Below the pieces are notes generated by a model. That model saw nothing but the letters and a program-made list of their open reading frames with translations. It searched no databases and was not told the origin of the DNA. From Jacaranda mimosifolia (lineage: Eukaryota; Streptophyta; Magnoliopsida; Lamiales; Bignoniaceae): 64,000 bases of DNA. This document shows positions 24,151 through 36,165 of the stretch, one piece after another (the first letter of the stretch is position 1; each line of letters begins with the position of its first letter). Location of the stretch: assembly GCA_018894105.1 (NCBI GenBank), contig CM032117.1:275501-339500 (forward strand). Direction: 5' to 3'. The translations under genes and the position numbers were made by a program.

Positions 24151-25905
24151 GAAGAGTGGTAATTGACCTTAGTGCATATAATGTACTGATTAAGATTTTG
24201 TTATCTGGTCTAGTTTCTTGTTTTATAAGCTCGCATAAAAATGTATCTCATACTCATAGCTTGTGTATTCACTACATTTATTTGTATGGACGAGATAGGT
24301 GTCATAGAATCAGGCAAACTTTCTTGGAAGAGTTTTTGTGACAACATTTAAATGAGTAAATATTATTCTCTTGATGTTATTTCAGGTTTGTGGTTTTGAT
24401 CTATTGTGTTGCGAGGGGCAGTCCCATGCTTGTTGAGAACTCTGTCCCTTACAAGTAACATTTTTTGTTTGCTGGATTTTTATTGATTGTTTGATTATTA
24501 TAAGTTGGTGGATTGATTTCAACTGGGGATTATTTTGATAAATATTTGTGTTACTGTTCTGCGACTCAACTTTATATGCTATCTTCTTCTTCTTCTTCTT
24601 CTTCTATGTTGTTACTGCTTATTAAATGCAGATATTACGACGATGCAGCTGAAGAAGTGGGATGATTAGACATTTGGGCAAATCTGAAGAGATACGCTCT
24701 GTAATTGCCATTATTTGTCAGTACAGTATCACCCTTTGTTACTGTCTATTTAATTTTAGCATACTTTTCTCCCTTGAGAAACCATTCTTTGGTGGACAGT
24801 GGTGACAGAACTCCAAAACAGAAAATGAAGTTGAAAGTTACTGCAGAAAAAGCTTTTAAATTCGATGTTAAAATATAATGGGGGAATATCTAGAGCAGAG
24901 GTTCTTGTTATTTCTTCCATACACTCCTCATTTTGTTGATTCTGTTTTTATCATCATGCACAAGTAATGAGCCTTTACCTTCTAACCTTCTTGCACTCAC
25001 TTCTGCAGATAGAGCTGAAAATTGCAGTTCAATTGCAAGATCTTTTGGATGCAAGGCTATATTTTTAGTTTCTCTTATCAGTTGTGTGAGAATTTTTTCT
25101 AATTTAATTCCTAGAACCGTCTAATAATAATTTGTGCATTTGTGTATCATTCTCAGCCAACTTAAGCCATTAAAGTGAGTTAAAGTTGCCAAAAGTAATG
25201 GTGAAGGGGAGGATGAAAAGCCTAATGAGGTCCTGATGGTTCTTAAATATGGTGTTCTTACTCATCATGTTGGCAGAAGCCAGGTGAAAATTCAGTTGTG
25301 CGATCCACTTTTGCTTTATGATTTTTGGTCTCATTACATGATAATCAGATCTATAATTTTCTTATTTTAAGAAAAGATTGTTGTATACACCATTAGCTTA
25401 ATCTATCAAAACAGCAATTCCTCTAGTTATGCTTTCATGACAAGTTCATTTTACTAAAATTTCAAGCTTATGAATCTTCATGGAAATATTTTATTTAGTT
25501 CCATCGACCTGTGAATCCAAGACCCATACGCCCTACTGTGAGTTCATTTTTGTGCCTTCTTGTATCGCAACAAAATGTGTTTGATCAATATTTTGTTTCA
25601 ATAGTGGTTGGTTTCTCCATGTTGGTTTCTCCATGTTTTCCAGACAATAGGATAAATATGTTTCTACATGTTTCTTTTGTTGTTCTTTACTTACCATTGC
25701 ATTTTCTACATTTGAACCTAGTTCAGCATAATCATTTTTTCCACAAACTTGCACTCATTTTGGGAAGGTTCATCTGTTCCTTTCTGTGCATTCAAATGCG
25801 TTCACCAAAATCACTATTAGGTGAAGTTAACAAAGAAGGTTACCAAGCAAGAGTTCTAGCCAATGACGAAATTAGAGACAAAATCCTATAACAAAATTCC
25901 TCCAT

Positions 25906-26308
25906 ATGATAAGGCTAAGGACAAAGATAGATGTTGACAGGATTGCTGTGTGGTTACCTTGTGGTAGCGAGGAATTTCTTCTCATGTTTTCCTCAATATG
26001 ATGGAGCTAAGGCACTTGGTAAGACAAATATAGATGTTGACTGGATTGCTGTGTGGTTACCTTTGTGGTAGTGAGGAATTTCTTCTCATGTTTCCCTCAA
26101 TATGATAGGGCTAAGGCACTTGGTAAGACAAATATAGATGTTGACTGGATTGCTGCGTGGTTACCTTCTGGGAGTGAGGAATTTCTTCTCATGTTTTCCT
26201 CAATATGATAGGGCTAAGGCACTTGGTAAGACAGATATGGATGTTGACTGGATTGCTGTGTGGTTACCTTGTGGTAGTGAGGGATTTCTTCTCATGTTTT
26301 CTCGGTTG
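25906..26308 (+). repeat. Four tandem copies of a 104-bp PPIP5K exon segment
   Basis: Copies start at 25906, 25998, 26102 and 26205, each with ATGAT followed by (A/G)GGCTAAGG or similar. Lengths are 92, 104 and 103 bases, and a last copy runs into unique exon sequence. The first lacks about 12 bases. Each encodes the family stretch [15 protein letters not shown] then [16 protein letters not shown] in some frame. Since 104 is not a multiple of three, every added copy shifts the frame. Copy 4 is the one joined to the downstream exon. Confidence 0.9.
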
Positions 26309-26649
26309 AGAAAACTTGAGAGTGATTTGTATAATGAGCGCAAAGAGTAAGTCTTATCTGATCATTTTACATTCTATTCTTTCGTCATTTCCACTATAAA
26401 TAAAATTGCTGAATTTCATTCTTTTTCTACTGGGCTTTGGTGACATCTTCATTTCTTCAAAATGTAACTAACTATTGCACACAATTGCAGGCAGTTCGAT
26501 ATAACACAAATACCTGATGTATATGATAAAGGTGCAAATAATCTCTATGATGACAACAGTACTGGGCTCTTCCTTACTGGAGTGATGCATATCAAGCAAC
26601 TGGTTGCTACAACCTTCTCTGCTAAGGTTTTTTATTCAAGTCAACAGTG

Positions 26650-29600
26650 AAATAGCAATAGGTGCAAGCATCTCTCTTCTGCCACTCAAATCATTATCTT
26701 ATCAATGTCCTTTTGTTCATGGGAAGGAATTGCAACTAAAGGAGCAAATACAAGATCTCCTATAGGTTTAAAGTTGTCCATGACAATTTTGATAAATTTC
26801 CTGGCAAGCAATTTCAACACCCTAAATGTGCAATTATGGACGGGCATCACAGTAGTTGTTTCATTCTACCAGACAAGCATAGGTTTGTTTAAAGTTTATA
26901 TCTGTGAATCTCGGTGGTCTATTAGATATGGGTCATTTTTGAGCACGATGAAGATTAGAGTAAATTAAAAGGAATTAGCCTTTATAGGGATGGCAGAAGA
27001 TTGGATCAAAGGGAGATGTGGGTACTAAATCTAAAGTGAACCAACTGCTCTTCTTCGGTTTTCTTGCCGGTATGGAAGCCTTCTAATTCTAGGAGGTGGA
27101 TTTATCATTGGCTCACTATTTCTGGATTTAGATGGTCCTCCTCAGATAAGTTCCAACTCTTTTAATGTATTGTTACGATTCTTTTTTTCTTTTTCCCCGA
27201 AATGAAGTTTTATGAAAATGTGGTATACTCTTTTGTGATCATCACTAGTCTTTTACTTTAGTGGCTTATTTAAGGAATTTCTAATTGGTAATGTCTGAAA
27301 GAAATAAGAGAATTCTATTGATTTCATATGATAATTTTTCACATACAAGTTTGTGTCTAGTGATGTTTTAGTTTCAAGGTTTGAAGCTTAAATTGCATAG
27401 TATTCTCTGAGAATGTTTTAGGAATCTTAACGGAGATGCAGTTCTTAGGATGGTGGGAAGCGTAATGGAAAAAAATGAAGATGTTTAGGTTTTCCCCCTA
27501 AATTATATTATGTGCATTTTTCATTACATTCTTGCATAAAGGCATAAAGACCTATTGGGTGTCTTCTGAATGGTGAGGAAACATCTTTGAACTAATTTAC
27601 ATAATACGATTGTTATAGGTAGGTCGACTGAGGCCTTCTTTAAAGGAGTTGAAACTTGGAAGAAAGAAACCATCATGACATTAGTAACTAAGGTTATTTT
27701 ATCTTCTCTTAATAAAGACTATGAAAATTGAAAGAAAGAAATCATCGTGATGTTAGTAACTAAAAGTTATTTTATATTCTGAAGACTATGAAACTTGATT
27801 TAACATTTCAACATTTTGGTGGCTTTTAGTTTTAAAAATCACTTTGTTTCTTGCTGTGGGCGGCTGTGCAGCAAGACAAATGGTTGGTTGGTTTACAGCA
27901 TTAATTTTCTAAATGCCTTTGAAGTACCACCTTTTTCCCCTTTTCCCTGTTGAGCTTTCTCTTAGAACTGAAACACATTTTCTCCTGTTGTGTCAGGTGA
28001 TGGTAAAGACAAAGCGAAACACAATCTCCCTCCTAATGGACCCAGAGAGGCTAAAGACTTGGTATATTCGGAGGTGAGAAACTTCCTGGAACGAACCAAT
28101 TCTTAATTCTTCAATAATCGGAATACTAACTGATATCTCTCATTATCTCAGGTCGAAATTCTTGAGAATGTTTGTTGGGGGGGGGGGGGGAGTTTGGGCT
28201 TTCCTTGTTTCATTTGGATTGCATTTCTTTGCAGTGCACATCATCAAGGTTTCATTTATCACTTTTCTTTTTCCTGCTGCTTTCTTTTGATATTATAGAG
28301 CACTTATTGGAGTTTCTTTCAAATTGTTTGAATATGTGATCTTACCAGTCCTTAATTCAAACAAAATTATACAACTACTTGCATACTTACTTTAAAGTTC
28401 ACTGAACAAATAATTTTTATATTCTTTTCTTGTAACTCTAATACGATGTTGGAATATGTCTTTTATCTATTATCTGCAACGTTATCTGTTGGTTTTAAAC
28501 TTAAAGGATGCTATATACTTGCATTGGCACTGCACTCTAACAGGTTATGTTGCCGAGTCATTCTTTGTGTGAAACCTGCTCATAATTCCAAATAGCCATT
28601 TTCTTGTCATCTTTTGACAGAGAGTCAATATTGCAAACAATAAAGTTCAACGTGGTACAGATTGTTAATAATTCTTGCTTTAGTTATGGACCAAAAAGTG
28701 TCAGCACGTAGCTTTTTGGGTTGCTTTTCATCTTTTCTTTTCAAATTTTTTGTGCTTTCTTATAAATTCTTAGAACCTTTTATGTTATTATGCCTCTCTA
28801 TTTTTCTTTTGTTTTCTTGGAGATGTGCTTCATGGATAAGTTTTGGGACAGTTGAGGATGAAATTTCAGATGGATTAGGATACAGAGAGCGGCTACATGG
28901 ATAAAAACAGTGAGTATTTGGCTTACATTTGATTCCAAATATTAATAGACCATCAATTGTTACATTTTAGTTATTGCTAAAAATCACTTCCATTGCTCCG
29001 TATCATCAAAAAGAGAGAAAAATGAACCCCTTTTTCTTCTTTCAGGTGACCAGAGTTTCTAGTTTGGCACTATGTGTACTATGTTAGTTATATCAGATTT
29101 TTCATGAACTCTTAACCTCTTTTTCCCTTATTGTTCATATCATTAAAGAATGTAAAAGCCTCAAGAAGGGAAAATTGATTTTTCACATCAGAAAGTTGAT
29201 TTTCTGGATATGTTTAATGCCTCCTCATCTTAATGATGCTAGTGTTAATTCTAGTGGGTTAACCAATGCTCGAATTGTATTAGAGATAATACTTTTGCAT
29301 TTCTTTTTTACTAAGAATGACATCACAAGTCTTTTTATGCCTTTAACACAACATTCAATTAGGGCCAATGAAAATTTGATCTCTTTCTTATCAGTATTCA
29401 AGTTTAGTTGCATAACAGTTGCATCTTTTGGCATGATTTTCTACTGAATAATAACCATGAACATGAAAAGTGTGAATAATTATTATACTCCCATTTATGC
29501 TAGTTAATGAAATTTTCTTGACAATGGAAGAAGGAATGATTGGTAAAACTATGTACATGTCAATTAAATAGGCATGTGATAAGTTCTTCGGTGAAGAATT

Positions 29601-31020
29601 TAAACAGAATTGAATTCCTTTCACATGTCAAGTCCCGTAACTAAACTTAAAAAATGCATATTGATTACCATGTTTCAAAAGAATTTCTTGTTCTACTATT
29701 TTCTAGTAATAGTATGTTCTGCTAGATTCCTTACTATGTACATAAGGGAAGTTTAGGAAATGTATGCCAATCATTACAAAATCTATTAGCATATTTATTT
29801 TATGCATGACATCTCCCAAGGTTTTGATTTGATTTATTGGAGGAAGACTTTGCATATATTGAATGTTACTGCTAAAGAATTGAGATTTTTCATCTTGATA
29901 TAGTATTTGTCTAAATCATATCAACGTTATTTGTTATTTTAGTGTTATTTGTTTGTCCCTTGGCCCTTTGTCTCACACTCATAAGATACACTCAAGTAAA
30001 TTTAGAATCACACGCTGGTGCTTGTTTGCAGTTTGAGAAGTCTACTGCAGATTTGATGATACAGTCATGCTAAATGCCATTATACCTGTTTATTCTGCAG
30101 TCAGTGCTTAATGATTATGCTGTCCTATGTTCTTTCATCTCTTCTTGGAAGAGAGACTGCCAATTTTGAAGGCAGATTGCATATGTTCTATATTATGGTT
30201 TGGAGGCTAAAATTCTGAGGATCTTGACAAAATGAAGAAGGCGTTGATGTATGGGGTACTGTCGTGTATAATTTATGATGGGCGGAAGCGGTGGTACTGG
30301 GTTTGGAACCACTATGAAACAGGGTAGCCAATGGGGAAATATATTTTTGGTATAATTACGAGTCTGCTGAAGGGGATAATCTTCATTATGTCCAGTACGT
30401 GGTATGACCAGGTTCTTTTTCATGATTTTGAAACGTATCAGGTCATGATCTCTAGCTCTACACTATGTTTCTTTAGAACTTTACTTTTTTCTGCATTACT
30501 CCATTGATTTTTCGTTTACGTGGAATTTATTTGGTAGCCTAGGTTAATTGGTTTAAGTGGTAGTGTGCTATCTTATCATTATTACATAGGAAGAATTTTG
30601 CACGTGTTTCTCTACTTGGGCTTGCTTGATAATAAGATGGAACGTTGTCAGGGCGAGAGAAACAAGAGTTCTCAGAGCTACTGAAGGTTGCTATGGTGCT
30701 CTTTATCTCTGTCTTTGTGGGTTTATGAGAGACTATTTTGGTTTTAACCTGCACAATTTGCAGACATGATTGCAGGCATGGCTTGTAACATGATGTCAAT
30801 GTTTTTTACACCTCCAATTCTGTGATCAGCAAGATTAAAGTTCTGGAAGGAATTTCATGCATAATTGACATCAACACTGGTACCATCAAATACTTATATA
30901 CATTCCTTCATTTTTATTTTTTTTAATTTATGGCCTACATCTATGGTTGTTTGTTGTCATGTTCTTTGGATCATAGTATCAGGTGAGACCATTTGTTAGT
31001 TCTATGCTGTTTTAGCTAAC
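26650..31020. other. No gene recognised
   Basis: AT-rich DNA with short unrelated open frames. A frame at about 27,997-28,074 (KTKRNTISLLMDPERLKTWY, then a GGTGAG donor-like site) and one at about 30,200-30,320 (MKKALMYGVLSCIIYDGRKR) look mildly exon-like but I cannot assign them. A G(14) run lies at 28177-28190. Nothing here forms a gene. Confidence 0.5.
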
Positions 31021-31021
31021 T

Positions 31022-31360
31022 TCTCTTAACAATTGGCAAGCATATGGTGGGAAATCACACTATGTCAAATGAGGTAAAAATGCTGGCTTGCTGGCTGGCC
31101 TCAATTTGGCTTCTGATGATGACTTCTTTTCTCATCCAACCTTCTGATGTACGTTCCTTTCCCTAAACTTTAAGATTCTCTTCACATGGAAAGTTACTCA
31201 AATCTTTTGCCATCTTCCCTCTTTTGCAGACAGTAGCAAACAGAGTTAATATTGTAACAAACTTACCCTACAAGGATGATCCTACCATTTTTGCTTGGGA
31301 ACTATCAATAAGCCGTGTTATGACTCAGATCCCTCTAGAAATAAGTCGCAGGTTTTGGTT
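31022..31360 (+). pseudogene. Endo-beta-mannanase relic, exons 3-4
   Basis: This is a degenerate copy of the mannanase at 34.3-36.2 kb. At about 31,031-31,146 it reads [14 protein letters not shown], a stop, then [16 protein letters not shown] and another stop, matching exon 3. At 31,230-31,351 it reads TVANRVNIVTNLPYKDDPTI then FAWEL, matching exon 4, but the MNEPRC catalytic segment is replaced by SISRVMTQ. The intron between the two keeps its length and sequence. Exons 1, 2, 5 and 6 are absent, and a hAT-type element begins nine bases downstream. Confidence 0.9.
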
Positions 31361-31368
31361 TCTTCAAT

Positions 31369-31884
31369 TAGGGGTATTCATCCGATTATTCTACCCAAAT
31401 CAACTTAATTGGTTGGGATTGAATTGGGTAATCAGGTCTAATTGGATAAAATTCGATCAAAACCCATTAATAATTGATTTGGACTCGGGTTCAATTTGTG
31501 TGTACCCGAACCGACCCGACATGACCCAACCACCTAATTAAAAATTAAAATATAATATATATATTTAAATTTTCTTCACTTTTCTTTTCTATCTCTATCT
31601 TTAACCTTTAGTCATTTTATTTTCCCCTTATTTCTAAATCTCTAGACCCCTTCCTCTTTCTCTTCTTTTTCCTCCAGCCAACTACTGACAAGACCACCAA
31701 CAATATTCAAAATAATATATAATCTTTTAAAAGGTAAAATTAAAAATACAGAAGAAAAAAAATTGAAGAGGCATACTCGACTACTTGGCCCGAACCAATC
31801 CAACCTAATTCCATGAAACCCAACCCAATTAAATTTAATGAATAGATTTTTCTTGCAAACCAGCCCAAACCATGAACACCCCTA
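31369..31884. mobile_element. Non-autonomous hAT-type element (MITE), 516 bp
   Basis: The ends are imperfect 13-bp inverted repeats: TAGGGGTATTCAT on the left and ATGAACACCCCTA on the right (12 of 13 match when inverted). An exact 8-bp direct repeat TCTTCAAT flanks the element (31361-31368 and 31885-31892). Eight-base duplications and TAGGG-type ends are typical of the hAT superfamily. The inside has no transposase frame. It carries mirror-like GGTTGGGTTTGGTT-type subterminal stretches on both sides. It lies in what was intron 4 of the mannanase relic. Confidence 0.9.
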
Positions 31885-31967
31885 TCTTCAATAGTTAGGG
31901 CTGACGAACCTGAACGCATTAGGCTGAAATCGTTCATAATTCATTCTCTGTAATTGGACTTGAAGCT

Positions 31968-32475
31968 TGATTAAACTGAACCTTGAAAGAACAGCAGCAG
32001 CAGCTTGATAACCACCTAAGAAAAAATAAGGATGCCTTAAAACAGCTGCAGCAGATAACTGTCCCTTTCATGGCCAAATCCTCTGTTTTAAGTCGGGCCT
32101 TGTCCTAGTTTTCTTTCTCCATTTATTCAAATCATAACCAATGAACCAACGGCCTTCAGTTCTGTATTAAAATTCTGCACTCCTGTTGTAGAACTTAAGC
32201 TTGACATGATTTGCAGGAGTACAATTTCAACAGAACACATATTAAAAAGATCAGGAGCATTCAGCTGCAACAAGGACAAACAAAATCTGCTCAGACCAGT
32301 AAACACATTCTTGAAAATACATAAGTTCCAGCACTACGTTGTTGCATTTTTTATAGTAGCTAATCAAAATGAATTCTGTCAGAAACAATGTGAAAAATCG
32401 AATTTTGATTTATGTAAATGAACAAGACATGATAGACTTCCAAAATTTCTGATGAATATCACTATAAGTCAAATG
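31968..32475 (-). pseudogene. STN8: STN8 kinase relic, last exon
   Basis: This is a degenerate copy of the last STN8 exon and part of the preceding intron (compare 37,078-37,645). The TTGTTGCAG acceptor is kept, and the frame then reads LNAPDLFNMCSVEIVLLQIM and later NFNTELKAVG before shifting. Further down the C-terminal coding bases lack a block equivalent to the DLDSGRGWDL region. Together with the mannanase relic it repeats the gene order of the intact locus next door. Confidence 0.9.
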
Positions 32476-32479
32476 ATGC

Positions 32480-34300
32480 TGCGGATAACATAACCGAGAA
32501 TACTGAAAACATGTCAAGTATGTTTTGAAGTAGTGCATCCAAAGAATGACCAATAAGCTATCGATTAGCCTGCTCTATGGACTAGATTTCATGCATGTTT
32601 TTCTTAATTATGCAATGTGGTTCTGGACAGGCTGTGGCACCGATTAATGAAGCCGGACTTAATGAAGCTGGATTGCTTTCCGCATCGGAAGTGGGAGAAG
32701 ACAGGAAGATAATAACGATGTTTTTCCCTCGTTATCCGTTGGCGAGCTTTTCTTTCATGTTTTCTGTTTTGAAATTCTTAGATTCTAATAAAGGGCATCC
32801 TACTATGAAAATTACAAGTCAGTTCTATTCAATTGTATCCAATTTAATCTTTTCTTTACCAGGCACCAGGCATGTCTTCAAGTTATCAAAAAGCGGGCAG
32901 GCGTTAAACTAATGTTTATTTGTTCTGAATGGATGACATCATATTAAAGCACATGGTCTCATAATATTTAGTAAGCCCTTCATATTTGGCCACAATTCAA
33001 GTTATTTTCTGGAGAATGGAACCAGGGAAACCGACATTTTGATTTTCATTGGAAGCATAAAGAGTTTTTACAGCCACTAGAAAATGAAACAAAAGAACCC
33101 GCAATATTCTTGTAAAACAGAGAAAGAGAGAAAATATGTCGGTTTGTTTTGTCCGGTTTGCATGCTCAACCAAATGGCCCATAATGCTGCTGTTAGCATT
33201 TTCATTTCTTATGAATCACCACCGCATAGCCACTGAAAAACATGAATCAATATATTAGGACCCCATTAAACTTTTCTTTCCAGTCTATTACTTCATAGGA
33301 AGAAGAAAAAGAAAAGAAAAAATCTCTTCTTCTTCCTGGTCTTTTGATGCAGCCTTCTCTTTAGCTATTCTATGAGGATGAACGGTATTTGCTGTTGCGG
33401 AAATCATTTCAAAACACAGGAAATGCCAGAAAATCAGGTGCCCAGAGACCAGAAATGCAAGGGGTTGAGCATTTCACTGTGGGAGAAACTATTACATCTA
33501 TTGTTGGCACATGTACTGAGGTCCTAAAACTTAATTTCTCTTGCATTTCCTTGTTGCATGATGTTTTACCCACTTCCATATGAACTCAACTTGCATATTA
33601 GAAATGGTTGGTGCCAGAATGCTGATAATTATAGATAAGCATAATTCATTTCAGTCTGGCAGTTTTTGGTGAGGACTCAACAGAGGACTCGTAATTGATG
33701 AGAGGTGGCGGTTTTTTTCTTTTCTTATTTTGCCTGTTTTCCTTTTCCTAATTTGATAATATTATCACTAATCGAAAAAAAAAATTCTCTTGGTTGCTGA
33801 AAGTTGAAGATGTTTGTTCTTATTATTGGCTGTAACTCTTAATTTTCTCTTGATCTCAGCGTTATTTTGACACATTGCATGCATGGACTGGTAGCATATA
33901 CAGTTTTAGCTTGTATTATACACTCAGAATTATTAAGGGTCTCCTGTTCATAAATAGTGAAGCATTGATATAGATATTTGATCTACACCGCAAGTTAAGG
34001 GGAAAGGAGCAGAAATGGTGCATTTTTCCACAATTCATCACTCGATCTAGATGTGTTCTATTTGCTTATCAAGTTTATCTTAGATTTTGTGGGAAAAAGA
34101 AATAGGAGGGAGCAGGAAACAAATATAGGAGTCCCACCGTTTTCACTAGTGTATCCATAATTGAAAGAGAAGAAAGTGCGTCTTTGCTTTGAAGGCAGTT
34201 CCATCATTTCCCCTCCAATACTCCTAAGCATCATAGAGTTTCTCCCTAAATTTAAGACCTCAGAAATGGCCTTATATATATCTGCTGCTGGAGTTAAATT
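32480..34300. other. Upstream region of mannanase, no gene recognised
   Basis: A frame at 32,595-32,912 includes GQAVAPINEAGLNEAGLLSA and looks partly exonic, but matches no family I know. The stretch 34,150-34,300 is less AT-rich and is probably promoter or 5' leader of the mannanase gene. No convincing TATA box was chosen. Confidence 0.4.
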
Positions 34301-34323
34301 CAATGGGCTATCAACTTGTGAAC

Positions 34324-36165
34324 ATGGATTTCAAGCATGGGCCTAAAGCCATCTGTTTAGCAGTCAGTCTCATAATGCTTGTTGAACATGTATCATCTTT
34401 AGTTGTTGATACTAGATATGAGAATTCTGAGTTGGAGGAGAGTGCAGGGTATTATTTATCTTCTTCTGGGACGAGCAATAGGTACCATTTGTAAAGTTCT
34501 TGCTTCACACACACTGAAGAAATCATCATATCCTGATTATTATATTTGCTCATTATTAGTCTTTAAAATTATGAATTATATATGTTTATAATCAGGATGT
34601 ATGATCTTGATGAGGTGGGAGAAGATGCATGGACTATGGTGCGGAAAAATGGGAACCAGTTCACTGTCAATGGCCAACCGTTTTACATTAATGGGTTCAA
34701 CACTTACTGGTTGATGGTTTTTGCGGTGGATCCATCAACCAGAGGAAAGGTGAGTGAGGTATTTCAACAGGCATCAGCTGTAGGGCTATCAGTTTGCAGG
34801 ACTTGGGCTTTCAATGATGGTCAGTGGCGAGCTCTGCAGACATCACCTTCTGTTTATGACGAAGAAACTTTCAAGGTACTTATTGTATCGGTTATTACAA
34901 AAAGAGTAATATTGAACAATATTTGAACACTATTTATAACAGTTACTCATTTGATTTCAGGGCTTGGATTTTGTTGTAAGTGAAGCAAAGAAGTATAAAA
35001 TAAGGCTCATACTATCCTTAGTTAACAATTGGCAAGCATATGGTGGGAAATCACAGTATCTGAAATGGGGTAAAGCTGCTGGACTAAATTTGACTTCTGA
35101 TGATGACTTCTTTTCTCATCCTACCATCAAAAGCTATTACAAGGCCCATGTTAATGTAAGTTCCTTTCTCCAAAGTCTAAGATTCTCTTGAAATGGATAG
35201 TTACTGTCTTTGCCATTTTCCCTCTATTGCAGACAGTACTAAACAGAGTTAATACTATAACAAACATAACCTACAAGGATGATCCCACTATTTTTGCTTG
35301 GGAACTGATGAATGAACCCCGTTGCGAATCAGATCCCTCTGGAAATAAGTTGCAGGTTTGGTTTCTTACTTTCTTCGGTAATAGAACCACATATGCTATG
35401 CTGAGAGTCATTGAATTTGTAGGGTTGGATAGAAGAAATGGCAGTGTATGTGAAAAGCATTGATCAAAAGCATTTGTTGGAGATCGGCCTAGAAGGTTTC
35501 TACGGCCCTTCAACCCCTAATAAAGTTCAATATAACCCTAATACTTATGCTCAGCAAGTTGGGACTGACTTCATCCGCAATCATCAAGTTCTTGGGGTTG
35601 ATTTTGCTTCTGTTCACATCTACCCAGATTCTTGGTGAGAACCTTCATCACAACACACACACACACACACCAAGCAAAAAAGAAAGACAAATAGATGAAG
35701 TCTAACTGTAGCACCTGTGCACTTTGGTGAAGGATTTCTCAATCAATTACGAATGCCCACATTGAATTCACAAAATCGTGGATGCAATCTCACATTGAAG
35801 ATGCTGAGAACTTCCTGAGCATGCCAGTCGTGTTTGGAGAGTTTGGTGTCTCCACAAAAGATCCTGGCTACAACACAACTTACCGTGACACCCTTATAAG
35901 AACAGTGTATAATACCCTTTTGAATTCTACTAAGAAAGGAGGCAGTGGAGGCGGTAGCCTTTTGTGGCAGCTGTTTCCTGAAGGTACTGATTATATGGAT
36001 GATGGATATGCAGTGGTTCTCTCCAAGTCCCCTTCAACCTCGAATATCATATCCATTCAGTCCACCAGGTTAAAGAGCTTCAATTCCTTGTGTTCTTGGA
36101 AATGCCGATGGGGCTGCAAGAAAAAGCATGCCTTGGGGAACTTGGACCATCATGATGAGCTCTGA
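34324..36165 (+). CDS. MAN: Mannan endo-1,4-beta-mannosidase (GH5), 6 exons
   Basis: Secreted enzyme that cleaves beta-1,4 mannan backbones in cell walls. Exons: 34324-34481, 34596-34875, 34961-35155, 35233-35355, 35423-35634, 35733-36165; 466 aa. All junctions are GT-AG and phases agree. Residues 1-25 or so ([20 protein letters not shown]) form a signal peptide; an in-frame ATG at 34303 would add seven residues. The body is a GH5 barrel: [20 protein letters not shown] near the start, [16 protein letters not shown], and LMNEPRC with the acid/base Glu239. VVFGEFGVS holds the nucleophile Glu359. The tail [15 protein letters not shown] is typical of one plant MAN subgroup. Its 3' end faces the STN8 3' end. 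A degenerate partial copy lies 3.3 kb upstream. Family assignment is firm; the exact MAN number is not. Confidence 0.95.
35653..35670 (+). repeat. (AC)9 microsatellite in mannanase intron 5
   Basis: Nine uninterrupted AC units sit about 20 bases after the donor of mannanase intron 5. Confidence 0.9.

Larger units (their letters stand above)
22680..26640 (+). pseudogene. VIH2: PPIP5K/VIH inositol pyrophosphate kinase relic, copy 2
   Basis: This is the longer PPIP5K relic, spanning kinase and phosphatase domains in family order. Fragments: 22,683-22,731 CGYPLDKAEAYVALRK; 23,448-23,521 damaged VRYPVLL exon; 24,386-24,452 VCGFDLLCCEGQSHAC with a deletion; 24,632-24,720 YYDDAA, then shifted GMIRHLGKSEEIRSVIAI; about 24,798-24,866 VDSGDRTPKQKMKLKVTAEK; 25,008-25,062 IELKIAVQLQDLLDARL; about 25,186-25,285 KSNGEGEDEKPNEVLMVLKY; about 25,800-25,905 LTKKVTKQ; the tandem exon repeat; 26,205-26,347 [20 protein letters not shown] then SEGFLLMF and LYNERKE; 26,491-26,624 QFDITQIPDVYD. 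The GTAAGT donor at 26,348 and the acceptor at 26,490 join NERKE to QFDITQ in frame. The RHGDRT motif of the phosphatase domain has become DSGDRT, losing the catalytic His. Several stops and shifts occur. Confidence 0.85.

Noticed and set aside
31740..31937. Minus-strand frame MNDFSLMRSGSSALT...
   Set aside because: Spans the right half of the hAT-type element and its flank; no transposase similarity.
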